64,000 nt of DNA from an uncultured Collinsella sp. (GTDB taxonomy: Bacteria; Actinomycetota; Coriobacteriia; Coriobacteriales; Coriobacteriaceae): positions 69,889 through 133,888 of the forward strand of contig UQHS01000004.1 in the NCBI GenBank assembly GCA_900540845.1, given 5' to 3'. The notes under the pieces are model-generated. The model worked only from the letters and a program-made list of their open reading frames with translations. It had not been told where the DNA came from and made no database searches. The position numbers and the translations under genes are program-made. Below are positions 8,348 through 17,105 of this stretch, in pieces. Numbering within the stretch: the first letter of the stretch is position 1; every line of letters begins with the position of its first letter.

Positions 8348-10216
8348 ATGGCAATTCTGCTCGGCTGCGATAGCGTGCATCTTGAGTTTCCCACCAAACT
8401 GATTGCCCAGGACGTGACGCTGGGCGTCAACGAGGGCGACCGCATCGGCATCGTGGGTAAAAACGGAGACGGAAAGTCGAGCTTGCTGGGGATCTTGTCC
8501 GGGGGGATCGAGCCCGACGCTGGCCGCGTGACGCGCCGCCGCGACGTGACGGTTGGCGTGCTCGGCCAGCGCGACTCGCTCGACAGCGCCTCGACGGTGC
8601 ATCGCGCTGTGGTAGGCGATGCACCCGAGTATGAGTGGGCCGCGAGCCCGCGCGTGCGCCAGATCCTGGACGGCCTCATCGCCGACGTGCCGTGGGAGGG
8701 CCTGGTTGGCGAGCTTTCCGGTGGGCAGCGCCGCCGCGTGGACTTGGCGCGTCTGCTTATCGGCGACTACGACGTCCTCATGCTCGACGAGCCCACAAAC
8801 CACCTGGATATGCGTACCATCAACTGGTTGGCGGAGCATCTCAAGGCGCGTTGGCAAAAGGCGAGCGGCGCCATGCTCGTGGTCACGCACGACCGTTGGT
8901 TTCTCGACGAGGTCTGCACGTCCATGTGGGAGGTGCACGACGGGTGCGTCGATCCGTTCGAGGGCGGGTACTCCGCCTATATCCTGCAGCGCGTCGAGCG
9001 CGACCGCATGGCGCAGGTGACCGAGGAGCGTCGCCGCAACATGGCGCGCAAGGAGCTCGCGTGGCTCTCGCGCGGGGCCCAGGCGCGCAGCACCAAGCCG
9101 AAGTTCCGCGTCGAGGCGGCGCGCGAACTCATCGCCGACGTTCCGCCGGTGCGCAACGAGCTCGAGCTCAAGCGTCTCGCCGTGAGCCGCTTGGGCAAGC
9201 AGGTCATCGACGTGATCGATGTGGACGCGGGGTATGCGACCGCATCCGCTGCGGGGCAGACGACGCGCCCCGTGCTCACGGATGTCACGTGGCTCATCGG
9301 CGCGGGCGACCGCTACGGCCTGCTTGGCGAGAACGGCGCCGGCAAGACCACGCTGCTCAACGTCATCCAGGGCAAGCTCAGCCCTCGCCGCGGTCGCGTG
9401 AAGATCGGGTCCACGGTGCGCTTCGGCGTCCTCTCCCAGCAGCTCGATGAACTGAAGCCCGTTGAGGACGATACGATTCGAGAGGTGCTCGCCCGTGGCA
9501 AGCGTTATGTGATGGTGGAGGGCAAGGAAACGAGCCCCGAGAAGCTCCTTGAGCGCCTCGGCTTCACGCAGCAGCAGATGTGGAGCCGCATCAAGGATCT
9601 TTCCGGTGGTCAGAAGCGTCGCCTGTCGCTGCTGCTCACCATCCTGGAGGAGCCCAACGTGCTCATCCTGGACGAGCCCGGCAACGACTTGGATACGGAT
9701 ATGCTCGCACTCGTGGAGGACCTGCTGGACAGTTGGCCCGGCACGCTCATCCTGGTCACGCACGACCGCTTCCTCATGGAGCGCGTGACCGACCAGCAGT
9801 GGGCGCTCATCGACGGCACCCTGCGACACGTGCCGGGTGGCGTGGATGAGTATCTCCGGTTGACGGAGGGCTTGGGTGCGGGCGGCTCCGCGCGTCCTCA
9901 GGCCCCCGGATCCAACGGCGGTCAGGGGTGTGACCCCAATCCTTCGAACGCCCCGCAGACGGGCGCTCAGGGTCCTCGGAACGGGCTCTCGAATGCGGAG
10001 CGTCAGCGCCTCAAAAAGGAGGTCGCCTCCCTCGAGCGCAAGATGGAGACGCGTCGCGCCAAGGTCGAGGAGCTGGAGCGGGGGATGTTCGACATCGATC
10101 CCACCGACTTTGCCGCACTCACCGCCCAGCAGGATGCCTTCGCCGCCGCTCGCGACGAGCTCGACGAGCTCGAGATGGCATGGCTCGAGACGAGCGAGCA
10201 GTTGGAAGGCTGCTAG
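8348..10216 (+). CDS. ABC-F family ATPase (Uup-like)
   Basis: A cytosolic protein of 622 aa with two ATPase cassettes and no membrane part. Walker A motifs are GKNGDGKSS (the Asp is an unusual choice) and GENGAGKTT. Signatures are LSGGQRRRVDLARL and LSGGQKRRLSLLL, with Walker B VLMLDEPTNHLD and VLILDEPGNDLD. The C-terminal 75 residues form a charged coiled coil as in Uup. ABC-F proteins act on ribosomes, and Uup is also linked to DNA structures; drug protection cannot be inferred. The ATG at 8348 follows GAGGAG. Its stop overlaps the stop of the ppk remnant. Confidence 0.88.
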   Translation: MAILLGCDSVHLEFPTKLIAQDVTLGVNEGDRIGIVGKNGDGKSSLLGILSGGIEPDAGRVTRRRDVTVGVLGQRDSLDSASTVHRAVVGDAPEYEWAASPRVRQILDGLIADVPWEGLVGELSGGQRRRVDLARLLIGDYDVLMLDEPTNHLDMRTINWLAEHLKARWQKASGAMLVVTHDRWFLDEVCTSMWEVHDGCVDPFEGGYSAYILQRVERDRMAQVTEERRRNMARKELAWLSRGAQARSTKPKFRVEAARELIADVPPVRNELELKRLAVSRLGKQVIDVIDVDAGYATASAAGQTTRPVLTDVTWLIGAGDRYGLLGENGAGKTTLLNVIQGKLSPRRGRVKIGSTVRFGVLSQQLDELKPVEDDTIREVLARGKRYVMVEGKETSPEKLLERLGFTQQQMWSRIKDLSGGQKRRLSLLLTILEEPNVLILDEPGNDLDTDMLALVEDLLDSWPGTLILVTHDRFLMERVTDQQWALIDGTLRHVPGGVDEYLRLTEGLGAGGSARPQAPGSNGGQGCDPNPSNAPQTGAQGPRNGLSNAERQRLKKEVASLERKMETRRAKVEELERGMFDIDPTDFAALTAQQDAFAAARDELDELEMAWLETSEQLEGC

Positions 10217-10733
10217 GAGAGCATCTCCTTGAAGCCGCTCACAATCATGCGCCAGCCGCGTTTGAAGCGGCCCTCGGCGGGCTGGGGTGCCGGCACGATG
10301 ACGGTCGCCTCGGCCTGGACGATCTTTCCCTTGGCGGGGGAGGTTCCGCATGCGCGTGTGCTAGGCAGGGGCTGGGCGGACTCCAAAAGCTCGGCGCGTG
10401 CACGGAGCTCCCTCCCGGCCGCAGTCTGGGCGCGTTTCTCCTCGGCGGCTCTGGCGCGCTCGATGGCCTGCGCCATGAGGTGCTCCTGCGCGTTGAAGGG
10501 TGCCTCGCCCTCCGCGCGGGCAACGGGGACCCAGCGTCCGCGTGCGTCGAGCTCGCGGGCCTTCACGTTGTCGCGCAGCTGGTCGGCCATGTAGTCACGC
10601 ACCATGGCGCGGCAGGCGGGGTCGATGACGGGATAGGCGATCTCGACACGGTGCTCGGTGTTGCGCGTCATCATGTCGGCGCTGGACAGGTACACCGTAT
10701 CGGCCTCCTCGCCGAACGAGTAGACGCGCGCCC
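10213..10733 (-). pseudogene. ppk1: Polyphosphate kinase remnant (C-terminal part only)
   Basis: Read on the minus strand, the sequence matches the C-terminal domain of PPK1: ARVYSFGEE, YLSSADMMTRNTEHRVE and QLRDNVKAREL. A long tail of about 100 residues follows. Roughly the first three quarters of the normal ~700-aa enzyme is missing, including the autophosphorylated catalytic histidine region, and there is no start codon of its own. Homology stops at about 10730, exactly where the phosphofructokinase remnant begins on the other strand. Confidence 0.8.
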
Positions 10734-11506
10734 TCGACTGCCTGTTCATGCTGGGCGGCAACGGCTCCACCAAGACTGCCAACCGCTTGGCGCAGGAGGG
10801 CCTGAACGTGATCGCGCTGCCCAAGACCATCGACAATGACACATGGGGGACCGACATCACCTTCGGCTTCACGAGTGCGGTCGAGATCGCGACCAAGTGC
10901 ATCGACGACATCCACACCACCGCGAGCAGCCACGGCCGCGTCTTTGTGATCGAGATCATGGGGCACAAGGTCGGTTGGATTCCCCTGTATTCCGCCGTCG
11001 CCGGTGGCGCGGATGTGTGCCTGATCCCCGAGATCCCCTACGAGATGGATAACGTGATCGCCGCGATCGACCGCCGTATGCAGTCGGGTGCGCGCTTCAC
11101 CGTCATCGTGGTCGCGGAAGGCGCCATCTCCCGTGAGGAGGCGGCGCTGCCCAAGAAGGAGTACAAGAAGCTCGTGGCGGCGCGCACGTCGCCGTCGATC
11201 GCCTACGACATCGCCCGCGAGATCGAGGCGCGCTGAGGGCGCGAGACCCGCGTGGCGGTGCCCGGGCACACCCAGCGCGGCGGTCAACCCGATGCGCAGG
11301 ACCGCGTATTCGCCACGCAGTGCGGCGTCGAGGCGGCGTTGGGCTGCTTGGAGGGGGAGTACGGCTTTATGGTGGCCCAGCGCGACGGCGAGATGCGCCG
11401 CGTGCCGCTGGCGGAGGTCGCCGGCAAGCTCAAGCATGTCGACCCCGCCAGCGACCTGGTGCGTGAGGCCCGCGCCCTGGGTATCTCCTTCGGCGACGAG
11501 GCTTAG
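10727..11506 (+). pseudogene. pfkA: 6-phosphofructokinase remnant, 5'-truncated and stop-interrupted
   Basis: Homology to phosphofructokinase begins at ALDCLFMLGGNGSTKTAN, so about the first 100 residues are lost. PKTIDNDTWGTD, EIMGHKVGWI and PEIPYEM are present. A TGA at 11234-11236 interrupts the frame. The same frame then continues with GRETRVAVPGHTQRGG and a normal C-terminus, ending at a TAG at 11504-11506. Both lesions mean no active enzyme. The stop overlaps the kdpE stop on the other strand. Confidence 0.82.
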
Positions 11507-12216
11507 CGGGGCTCGAGGCGCTGCATGCGGTAGCCCACCCCGACGTGCGTCTGGATCATCGTGGGATGTGATGGGTCGGCTTCGATCTTCTTGCGCAGGG
11601 TTCGCATGAACACGCGCAGGCTCGCGATGTCGCTGTCCCAGCTCGTCCCCCAGATCTCGTGCGTGATGAAGGTGTGCGTGAGCACCTTGTCGACGTTTTT
11701 CGCCAATAGCACGAGGAGCTTGTACTCGGTGGGTGTGAGCGAGAGACGCTCGCCGTCGAGCTCGGCATATCCCGCGGCGTAATCGATGTGCAGGCTTCCG
11801 TTGTCGAAGGTGCTCGCCTCGATGGATTCGGCGGTGATCATGGTCGAGCGCCGCAGGTTGGCGCGGACGCGGGCGAGCATCTCCTCAACCGAGAACGGCT
11901 TCGTCAGGTAGTCGTCGGCGCCGGCGTCGAGCGCGCCGATTTTATCCGAGTCCTCGACGCGCGCTGAGATGACGATGATGGGGACGGCCGACCAGCTGCG
12001 GATCTTGGTGATGACTTCGACGCCATCGATGTCCGGCAGGCCGAGGTCGAGCATGATGAGGTCGGGGTTGCGCGATGCCGCGTCCATGATGGCGGTCTCG
12101 CCGTTCGTCGCCTTCTCGACGCTGTAGCCGTGCAGGTCGAGAGCGGTCGTCACGAGGTTGCGGACCGCCGGGTCGTCTTCGACCACAAGGATGCTTGAGC
12201 GCGCGGCGTCATTCAT
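11503..12216 (-). CDS. kdpE: Response regulator KdpE
   Basis: An OmpR-family transcription factor (237 aa) that activates kdpFABC. The receiver domain begins SILVVEDDPAVR, with the phospho-acceptor Asp in LIMLDLGLPDIDG and a conserved Lys in YLTKPFS. The C-terminal winged helix contains LTPTEYKLLVLLAKN and the recognition-helix region DIASLRVFMRTLRKKIE. The ATG at 12216 overlaps the kdpD end by 8 bases, so the two are coupled. The upstream extension of the frame is kdpD sequence. Confidence 0.93.
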   Translation of the reverse strand: MNDAARSSILVVEDDPAVRNLVTTALDLHGYSVEKATNGETAIMDAASRNPDLIMLDLGLPDIDGVEVITKIRSWSAVPIIVISARVEDSDKIGALDAGADDYLTKPFSVEEMLARVRANLRRSTMITAESIEASTFDNGSLHIDYAAGYAELDGERLSLTPTEYKLLVLLAKNVDKVLTHTFITHEIWGTSWDSDIASLRVFMRTLRKKIEADPSHPTMIQTHVGVGYRMQRLEPR

Positions 12217-14944
12217 GTATCTCGATCTCCTCGGCGGGAAGGGTGAAGCGGAAGACCGCTCCATGGGGCTTGTTGTCGGCGACTTCGATGATACCCCCGT
12301 GCGCCTCGATGATGGAGCGGCACAACGATAGACCGAGGCCGAAGCTTCGATGGGAGTCGACGGGGCGAGGGCCCTCGGCGATGAAGAAACGGTCGAAGAC
12401 GCGGGGCTTGTCGCGATCGGAGACGCCCGGGCCGTCATCGGCGACCTCTACGACGACGGATGAACCCTCCCGTCGCGCGACGATCGTCACGGTCGAGCCC
12501 TTCGGCGTGTATTTGAACGCGTTCGTGATGAGGTTCGTGAGCACCTGCATGATGAGATGGACATCGATTTTCACCAAAAGGATCTCGTCCGTGTGTGCGA
12601 TGGTCACGTGGTGCCCGTGCGATTCGCGAGCGACATGACTGAGCGCGGCGGCGATGACCTCGTCCATGAGCTCCGACGTGAGGTTGAGTTGCATGTCGCC
12701 ATCTTCGATGCGGGTGATGGCGAGGAGGTTCTCGACGGTGTCGATCAGCCAGAGCGAGTCGTTGTAAATGGCGTCCGCGAGCTCGAGCCGTTTCGCGTCC
12801 TCGAGCTTCTCCCCACCATCGCGCAGCACCGCGGCCGACCCCGAGATCGCGGTGAGGGGCGTCCTCAGGTCATGGCCGATGGATCTAAGCAGGTTGGCGC
12901 GCAGTTGCTCGTTTTTGGCGAGTACGGCGGCCTCCTCCCGCTCCCGCGCCGCCTTGTCGCTCTCGAGGGCGAGTGCGCACTCGCCGACGATCGACAAGAC
13001 GATGGAGTGCTCGAACGCCTCGAGCTCGCGCCCCTTCAGATCGATGCCCACGACGCCGAATACCTCGTTGCCCGCACGTACCGCAAGGTAGAGGCACTGC
13101 GCCTCTGGCAGGGTGTGAGTGCTCGCCCCGGCGTGCTTGTTGTTGTTGAAAGACCACGTCGCCACGGCACGCTCGTATTCGGTGAGCAGGGACGTGCGGT
13201 GGTCCTCCGTTCCGGCGCTCTCATACAGCGGCTCTCCGAGCAGGTCGCCGTCTGCGGGGTAGAAGACGACGTCGAGTCTGAGGAGCTTCACGAGCTGGCT
13301 CATGGCGACGCGCGCTCGTTCCCGGGGCCCTTGCGCCCGCTGCAGGAGTTGGTTGGTTTCGAGGAGCACGCGGGTCCTGAAGGCGTTTTTCGCCGAGGCA
13401 CGCGCGTTGTCGGTGAGGCGCGCAGTGAGTTCGGCGGCCACCATCGCGGTCGCGAACATGATGGCGAAGGTCACGAGGTAGCTTCGGTCGTAGCTGTCGA
13501 ATGAGAACAGCGGCGTCACGAAGCAGAAGTTGTAGAGCACCACCGAAAGGATGCTTGACACGATGGTGCAGACGCGCCCCGTGGTCGTGACGGCTGTGAG
13601 CAGGGCCGTGAGGATGTAGAGGGAGATGATGCTCGAGTCGGCGAATCCGAGTCCGCGGAATGCGGTGCCAACTGCCGTGGCGATGGCAGATAGGCCCAGC
13701 GTGAGCAGCATGTCCCGCCTGCTCGGCAGGCGGGGCCCCGAGGCCGCTCGCCGGTCGTGGCCCCGCCTGGCGGGCGCTGGCTGATCGGGGATGATGTAGA
13801 TGTCGAGGTTCGGCGCGATGGCGATCAGCCTCTCCACGAGCGACTTGCGCCCGAAGAGCGCGTGATGCAGGCCGCGCGTCTCGCCGGTGCGCCCCATGAC
13901 GATCTTCGAGATGCCGGATAGTCGCGCGAATTCGGCGATCTGAAAGGCGAGGTCGTCCCCATACACCGTTTCCACCTGCGCGCCGAGCTGTTCGGCGAGA
14001 GCGCTGTTCGAGGAGAGGCGCGCACGTTCGTCCTCGTCCATGGTCTGGGTTCGCGGACTCTCGACGAACAGAGCGACGAGTTCGCCGTGGAAGGCCTTCG
14101 ACAGCCGCGCGGCCGCCCGCACGATGCGCGGGTTCGTGGGGGCGGGGGAGAGGCAGACCAGGATGCGCTCGCTGGTGTAGTAGTCGCGGTTGCCGAGCAC
14201 GCGCGCGGCGTCGGCGAGGCGTCCCGTGCGGTCGGCGCAGCGGCGCAGTGCGATCTCGCGCAATGCCGTGAGGTTCTCGATGCTGAAGAAGTTGCGCTGC
14301 GCGCGGTCGGCCTGCGCCGCGCGGTACACGAGTCCGGCCTTGAGGCGCTCGAGCAGGTCCTCGGGCTCGATATCCACGAGCTCGACCTGGTCGGCGTCAT
14401 CGAAGACGCGGTCGGGGATGCGCTCACGCACGACGACGCCCGTGATGGAGGCCACCATGTCGTTCAGGCTCTCGATGTGCTGGACGTTGACCGTGGTGTA
14501 GACGTCTATGCCGGCGCGCAGAAGCTCTTCGACATCTTGATAGCGCTTTTCATGGCGGCACCCCGGCGCATTGGTGTGCGCGAGTTCGTCGACGAGGATC
14601 AGCCGCGGTGCCCGGGCCAGGGCGGCGTCGAGGTCGAATTCCGCGAGTTCGATGCCGCTGTGCTCGATGGGCATATGCGGGATGCACTCGATGCCCCGCG
14701 ACAGGCGCGCCGTCTCGGGGCGCTCATGAGGTTCGATGTGGCCGGCGACGACGTTCACGCCGCGCCTCTTGGCGGCGTGCGCGGCCTGGAGCATGGCGTA
14801 GGTCTTGCCCACGCCCGCGGCGTACCCGAAGAAGATCTTGAGGTGCCCTCGGCGTCCGCGGCGCTCCTGTGTGTGGACGTCCTGTTCGAGCGCTCTGAGC
14901 AGGAGGTCGGGGTTCGCCCGTGCATCGGATGCAGCGCGTGACAT
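12209..14944 (-). CDS. kdpD: Osmosensitive K+ channel sensor kinase KdpD
   Basis: A 911-aa membrane histidine kinase with all expected parts in order. The N-terminal KdpD domain has the P-loop GYAAGVGKTYAML (about residue 43), followed by a universal-stress-like domain, four membrane helices near residues 420-520 and a GAF-like region. The HisKA box SIGHDLRTPLTAISGS (about residue 690) and the HATPase domain with ADDGPGVSDRD follow. The ATG at 14944 is preceded by GAAAGG. It senses K+ limitation and phosphorylates KdpE. Divergent from kdpFABC. Confidence 0.94.
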   Translation of the reverse strand: MSRAASDARANPDLLLRALEQDVHTQERRGRRGHLKIFFGYAAGVGKTYAMLQAAHAAKRRGVNVVAGHIEPHERPETARLSRGIECIPHMPIEHSGIELAEFDLDAALARAPRLILVDELAHTNAPGCRHEKRYQDVEELLRAGIDVYTTVNVQHIESLNDMVASITGVVVRERIPDRVFDDADQVELVDIEPEDLLERLKAGLVYRAAQADRAQRNFFSIENLTALREIALRRCADRTGRLADAARVLGNRDYYTSERILVCLSPAPTNPRIVRAAARLSKAFHGELVALFVESPRTQTMDEDERARLSSNSALAEQLGAQVETVYGDDLAFQIAEFARLSGISKIVMGRTGETRGLHHALFGRKSLVERLIAIAPNLDIYIIPDQPAPARRGHDRRAASGPRLPSRRDMLLTLGLSAIATAVGTAFRGLGFADSSIISLYILTALLTAVTTTGRVCTIVSSILSVVLYNFCFVTPLFSFDSYDRSYLVTFAIMFATAMVAAELTARLTDNARASAKNAFRTRVLLETNQLLQRAQGPRERARVAMSQLVKLLRLDVVFYPADGDLLGEPLYESAGTEDHRTSLLTEYERAVATWSFNNNKHAGASTHTLPEAQCLYLAVRAGNEVFGVVGIDLKGRELEAFEHSIVLSIVGECALALESDKAAREREEAAVLAKNEQLRANLLRSIGHDLRTPLTAISGSAAVLRDGGEKLEDAKRLELADAIYNDSLWLIDTVENLLAITRIEDGDMQLNLTSELMDEVIAAALSHVARESHGHHVTIAHTDEILLVKIDVHLIMQVLTNLITNAFKYTPKGSTVTIVARREGSSVVVEVADDGPGVSDRDKPRVFDRFFIAEGPRPVDSHRSFGLGLSLCRSIIEAHGGIIEVADNKPHGAVFRFTLPAEEIEIHE

Positions 14945-15050
14945 TGCGAGGCCTTTCTCGCCGGTGTGGATTGATTGCGGCGGCGGGATGGACCGCCTCG
15001 AGCATGCGATGAGTATAGGGCTCCGTTCGGGGCGCCGCATCCTCCCAGCT

Positions 15051-15121
15051 GCATCTTTACGGCATCTTAAGGCCGGGGGGCATCACCCTAACACCGTTTT
15101 AATCCGCTTCGCCGTTTACTG
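15051..15121 (+). promoter_or_regulatory. kdp control region with candidate KdpE tandem site
   Basis: GCATCTTTA at 15051 and GCATCTTAA at 15062 are direct repeats 11 bases apart, the spacing expected for an OmpR-family dimer. They lie about 115 bases upstream of kdpF in the 231-base gap between kdpD and kdpF. A poor promoter (TTTTAA, then TTTACT) follows at about 15097-15120, as expected for an activator-dependent promoter. Confidence 0.4.
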
Positions 15122-15175
15122 TTCTCAGGCACTCGGGGAAGGGTGCCACCCGTGATTCTCGGAAGGAGCAGTTAC

Positions 15176-15262
15176 ATGAACGTCCTGATCCCGATCATAG
15201 GCATCACGTGCATCGGCCTGTTGATCTACTACATCTATATTTTGATGAGGAGCGATTCGTAA
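15176..15262 (+). CDS. kdpF: KdpF small subunit
   Basis: A 28-residue hydrophobic peptide consisting of one membrane helix (IIGITCIGLLIYYIYILM core) with a short polar end. It fits KdpF, which stabilises the KdpABC complex. The ATG follows GGAAGGAG, and kdpA begins 3 bases after its stop. Confidence 0.85.
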   Translation: MNVLIPIIGITCIGLLIYYIYILMRSDS

Positions 15263-15265
15263 CTT

Positions 15266-17089
15266 ATGAGCGCTGCAATTCAGTACATCCTGTACTTCGC
15301 CGTGCTCGTCGTTTTGGCCATCCCGCTCGGTCGGTTCATGGCCCGTGTCATGGACGGCGAGCATACCTTTTTGTCACCCGTGCTCGTACCCGTCGAGCGG
15401 GGCGTCTATCGCCTGCTCCGCATTGACTCGCATGAGCAGATGGGCTGGAAGCGCTACCTGGTGAGCGTCCTTGTCTTCTCGGGTATCGGGCTCGTGGTGC
15501 TCGTCGCGCTCCCGATGCTCCAGGCCTTCTTGCCGGGTAACCCGCAGCACCTGCCGGGCGTGCCTTGGGACCTGTCGTTCAACACGGCGGCCTCCTTCAT
15601 CACCAATACCAACTGGCAGTCCTATTCCGGCGAGATCACCCTGTCCTACCTTGTGCAGTTCATGGGCCTCACCGTGCAGAACTTCGTTTCCGCCGGCACC
15701 GGTATCGCGGTCATGTTCGCACTGATCCGCGGCTTCCGTCAGGTCAAGGAGCAGGGTCTGGGTTCCTTCTGGGTCGACCTCACCCGCACCGTCCTGTATG
15801 TGCTCATCCCGCTGAACCTCGTGTTGGGTGTCTGCCTGGCTGCCGGTGGCGTCATCTCCAACTTCCAGCCGGCTCAGAAGGCTGAGCTCGTAGAGCCCGT
15901 CGCGGTCGAGCCCAATGCGGATGGCGGTTGGGGTGTGATCGAGGGTGCCCAAATCGACGGCGACATCGTCAGGGCTGACGGCCGAGTCGTCGAGGATGCG
16001 CGCGTGGTTACCGAGCAGTTCCTGCCGCAGGGCCCCGCGGCTAGCCAGATTGCCATCAAGCAGTCCGGCACCAACGGCGGCGGCTTCTTCGGCGTGAACT
16101 CCGCCCATCCGTACGAAAATCCCAGCGCGTTCACCAACATCATCGAGATGACCAGCCTGCTGCTGATCCCGGCCGCCTGCTGCTTCACCTTCGGTATCGG
16201 CGTCAAGAACACCAAGCAAGGCAAGGCCATCTTTGCCGCCATGTTCATCCTGCTGGTGATCTTCACCGGCGTCATAGCCGTCAACGAGCATGCGGGCACC
16301 CCGCAGCTGGCCGATGGCGGAGCGGTCAATATCGAGATGACCGACGGCCAGGCCGGCGGCAACATGGAGGGCAAGGAGAGCCGCTTCGGTATCGCCGCTT
16401 CCTCCACGTGGTCGGCATACACCACCGCTGCTTCCAACGGCTCGGTTAACTCCATGCACGACTCCTACACCCCGCTGGGCGGTTTTGTCCAGATGCTCCA
16501 GATGGCTCTGGGCGAGGTCGTCTTCGGCGGCGTGGGCTGCGGTCTGTACGGCATGATCGGCTTCGCCATCCTCACGGTGTTCATCGCCGGTCTCATGGTC
16601 GGACGCACGCCTGAGTTCCTGGGCAAGAAGATCGAGCCGGGTGAGATGCGCTGGGCGGTTGTCCTGTGCCTGGCAACTCCGTTTGCCATTCTGGTGTGCT
16701 CGGCCATCGCCTGCATGGTGCCCGGTCTTGCCGATCAGCTCAACAATGGCGGCGCGCACGGCTTCTCCGAGGTGCTGTATGCCTTCACCTCATGTGGCGG
16801 CAACAACGGCTCGGCGTTTGCGGGCATGAACTGCAACATTCCCTGGATCAACGTCATGCTCGGCCTCGAGATGCTGTTCGCCCGCTTCATGCCCATCATC
16901 GGCACGCTGGCTATCGCCGGCTCGCTGGCCAAGAAGGGTAAGGTCGCCGAGAGCGCCGGCACCCTGTCTACCACCAACGGCATGTTCGTATTCCTGCTCG
17001 TGTTCATCGTTCTGCTGATCGGTGCCCTGAGCTTCTTCCCGGCCCTGGCGCTTGGCCCCGTTGCCGAGTTCTTCCAGATGATTGCGTAA
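15266..17089 (+). CDS. kdpA: Potassium-transporting ATPase subunit KdpA
   Basis: The K+-selecting membrane subunit (607 aa, about 50 longer than the E. coli protein). Selectivity-filter-like segments are visible, including TNTNWQSY, GTNGGGFFG and SCGGNNGSAF. The extra length is mostly an acidic external loop near residues 205-250, rich in Asp, Glu and Gly. The start at 15266 is 3 bases after kdpF and uses the GAGGAG inside the end of kdpF. Confidence 0.94.
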   Translation: MSAAIQYILYFAVLVVLAIPLGRFMARVMDGEHTFLSPVLVPVERGVYRLLRIDSHEQMGWKRYLVSVLVFSGIGLVVLVALPMLQAFLPGNPQHLPGVPWDLSFNTAASFITNTNWQSYSGEITLSYLVQFMGLTVQNFVSAGTGIAVMFALIRGFRQVKEQGLGSFWVDLTRTVLYVLIPLNLVLGVCLAAGGVISNFQPAQKAELVEPVAVEPNADGGWGVIEGAQIDGDIVRADGRVVEDARVVTEQFLPQGPAASQIAIKQSGTNGGGFFGVNSAHPYENPSAFTNIIEMTSLLLIPAACCFTFGIGVKNTKQGKAIFAAMFILLVIFTGVIAVNEHAGTPQLADGGAVNIEMTDGQAGGNMEGKESRFGIAASSTWSAYTTAASNGSVNSMHDSYTPLGGFVQMLQMALGEVVFGGVGCGLYGMIGFAILTVFIAGLMVGRTPEFLGKKIEPGEMRWAVVLCLATPFAILVCSAIACMVPGLADQLNNGGAHGFSEVLYAFTSCGGNNGSAFAGMNCNIPWINVMLGLEMLFARFMPIIGTLAIAGSLAKKGKVAESAGTLSTTNGMFVFLLVFIVLLIGALSFFPALALGPVAEFFQMIA

Positions 17090-17105
17090 AGGAGGGCGCA
17101 GATTT

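Noticed and set aside
8348..10216. ABC-F gene as an antibiotic resistance (ARE) factor
   Set aside because: The C-terminal coiled coil and spacing are Uup-like; no resistance-type interdomain arm could be defined.
11234..11236. TGA in pfkA as a possible selenocysteine or recoding site
   Set aside because: The gene also lacks its 5' third and no SECIS-like context or selenoprotein family is involved; nonsense mutation is simpler.
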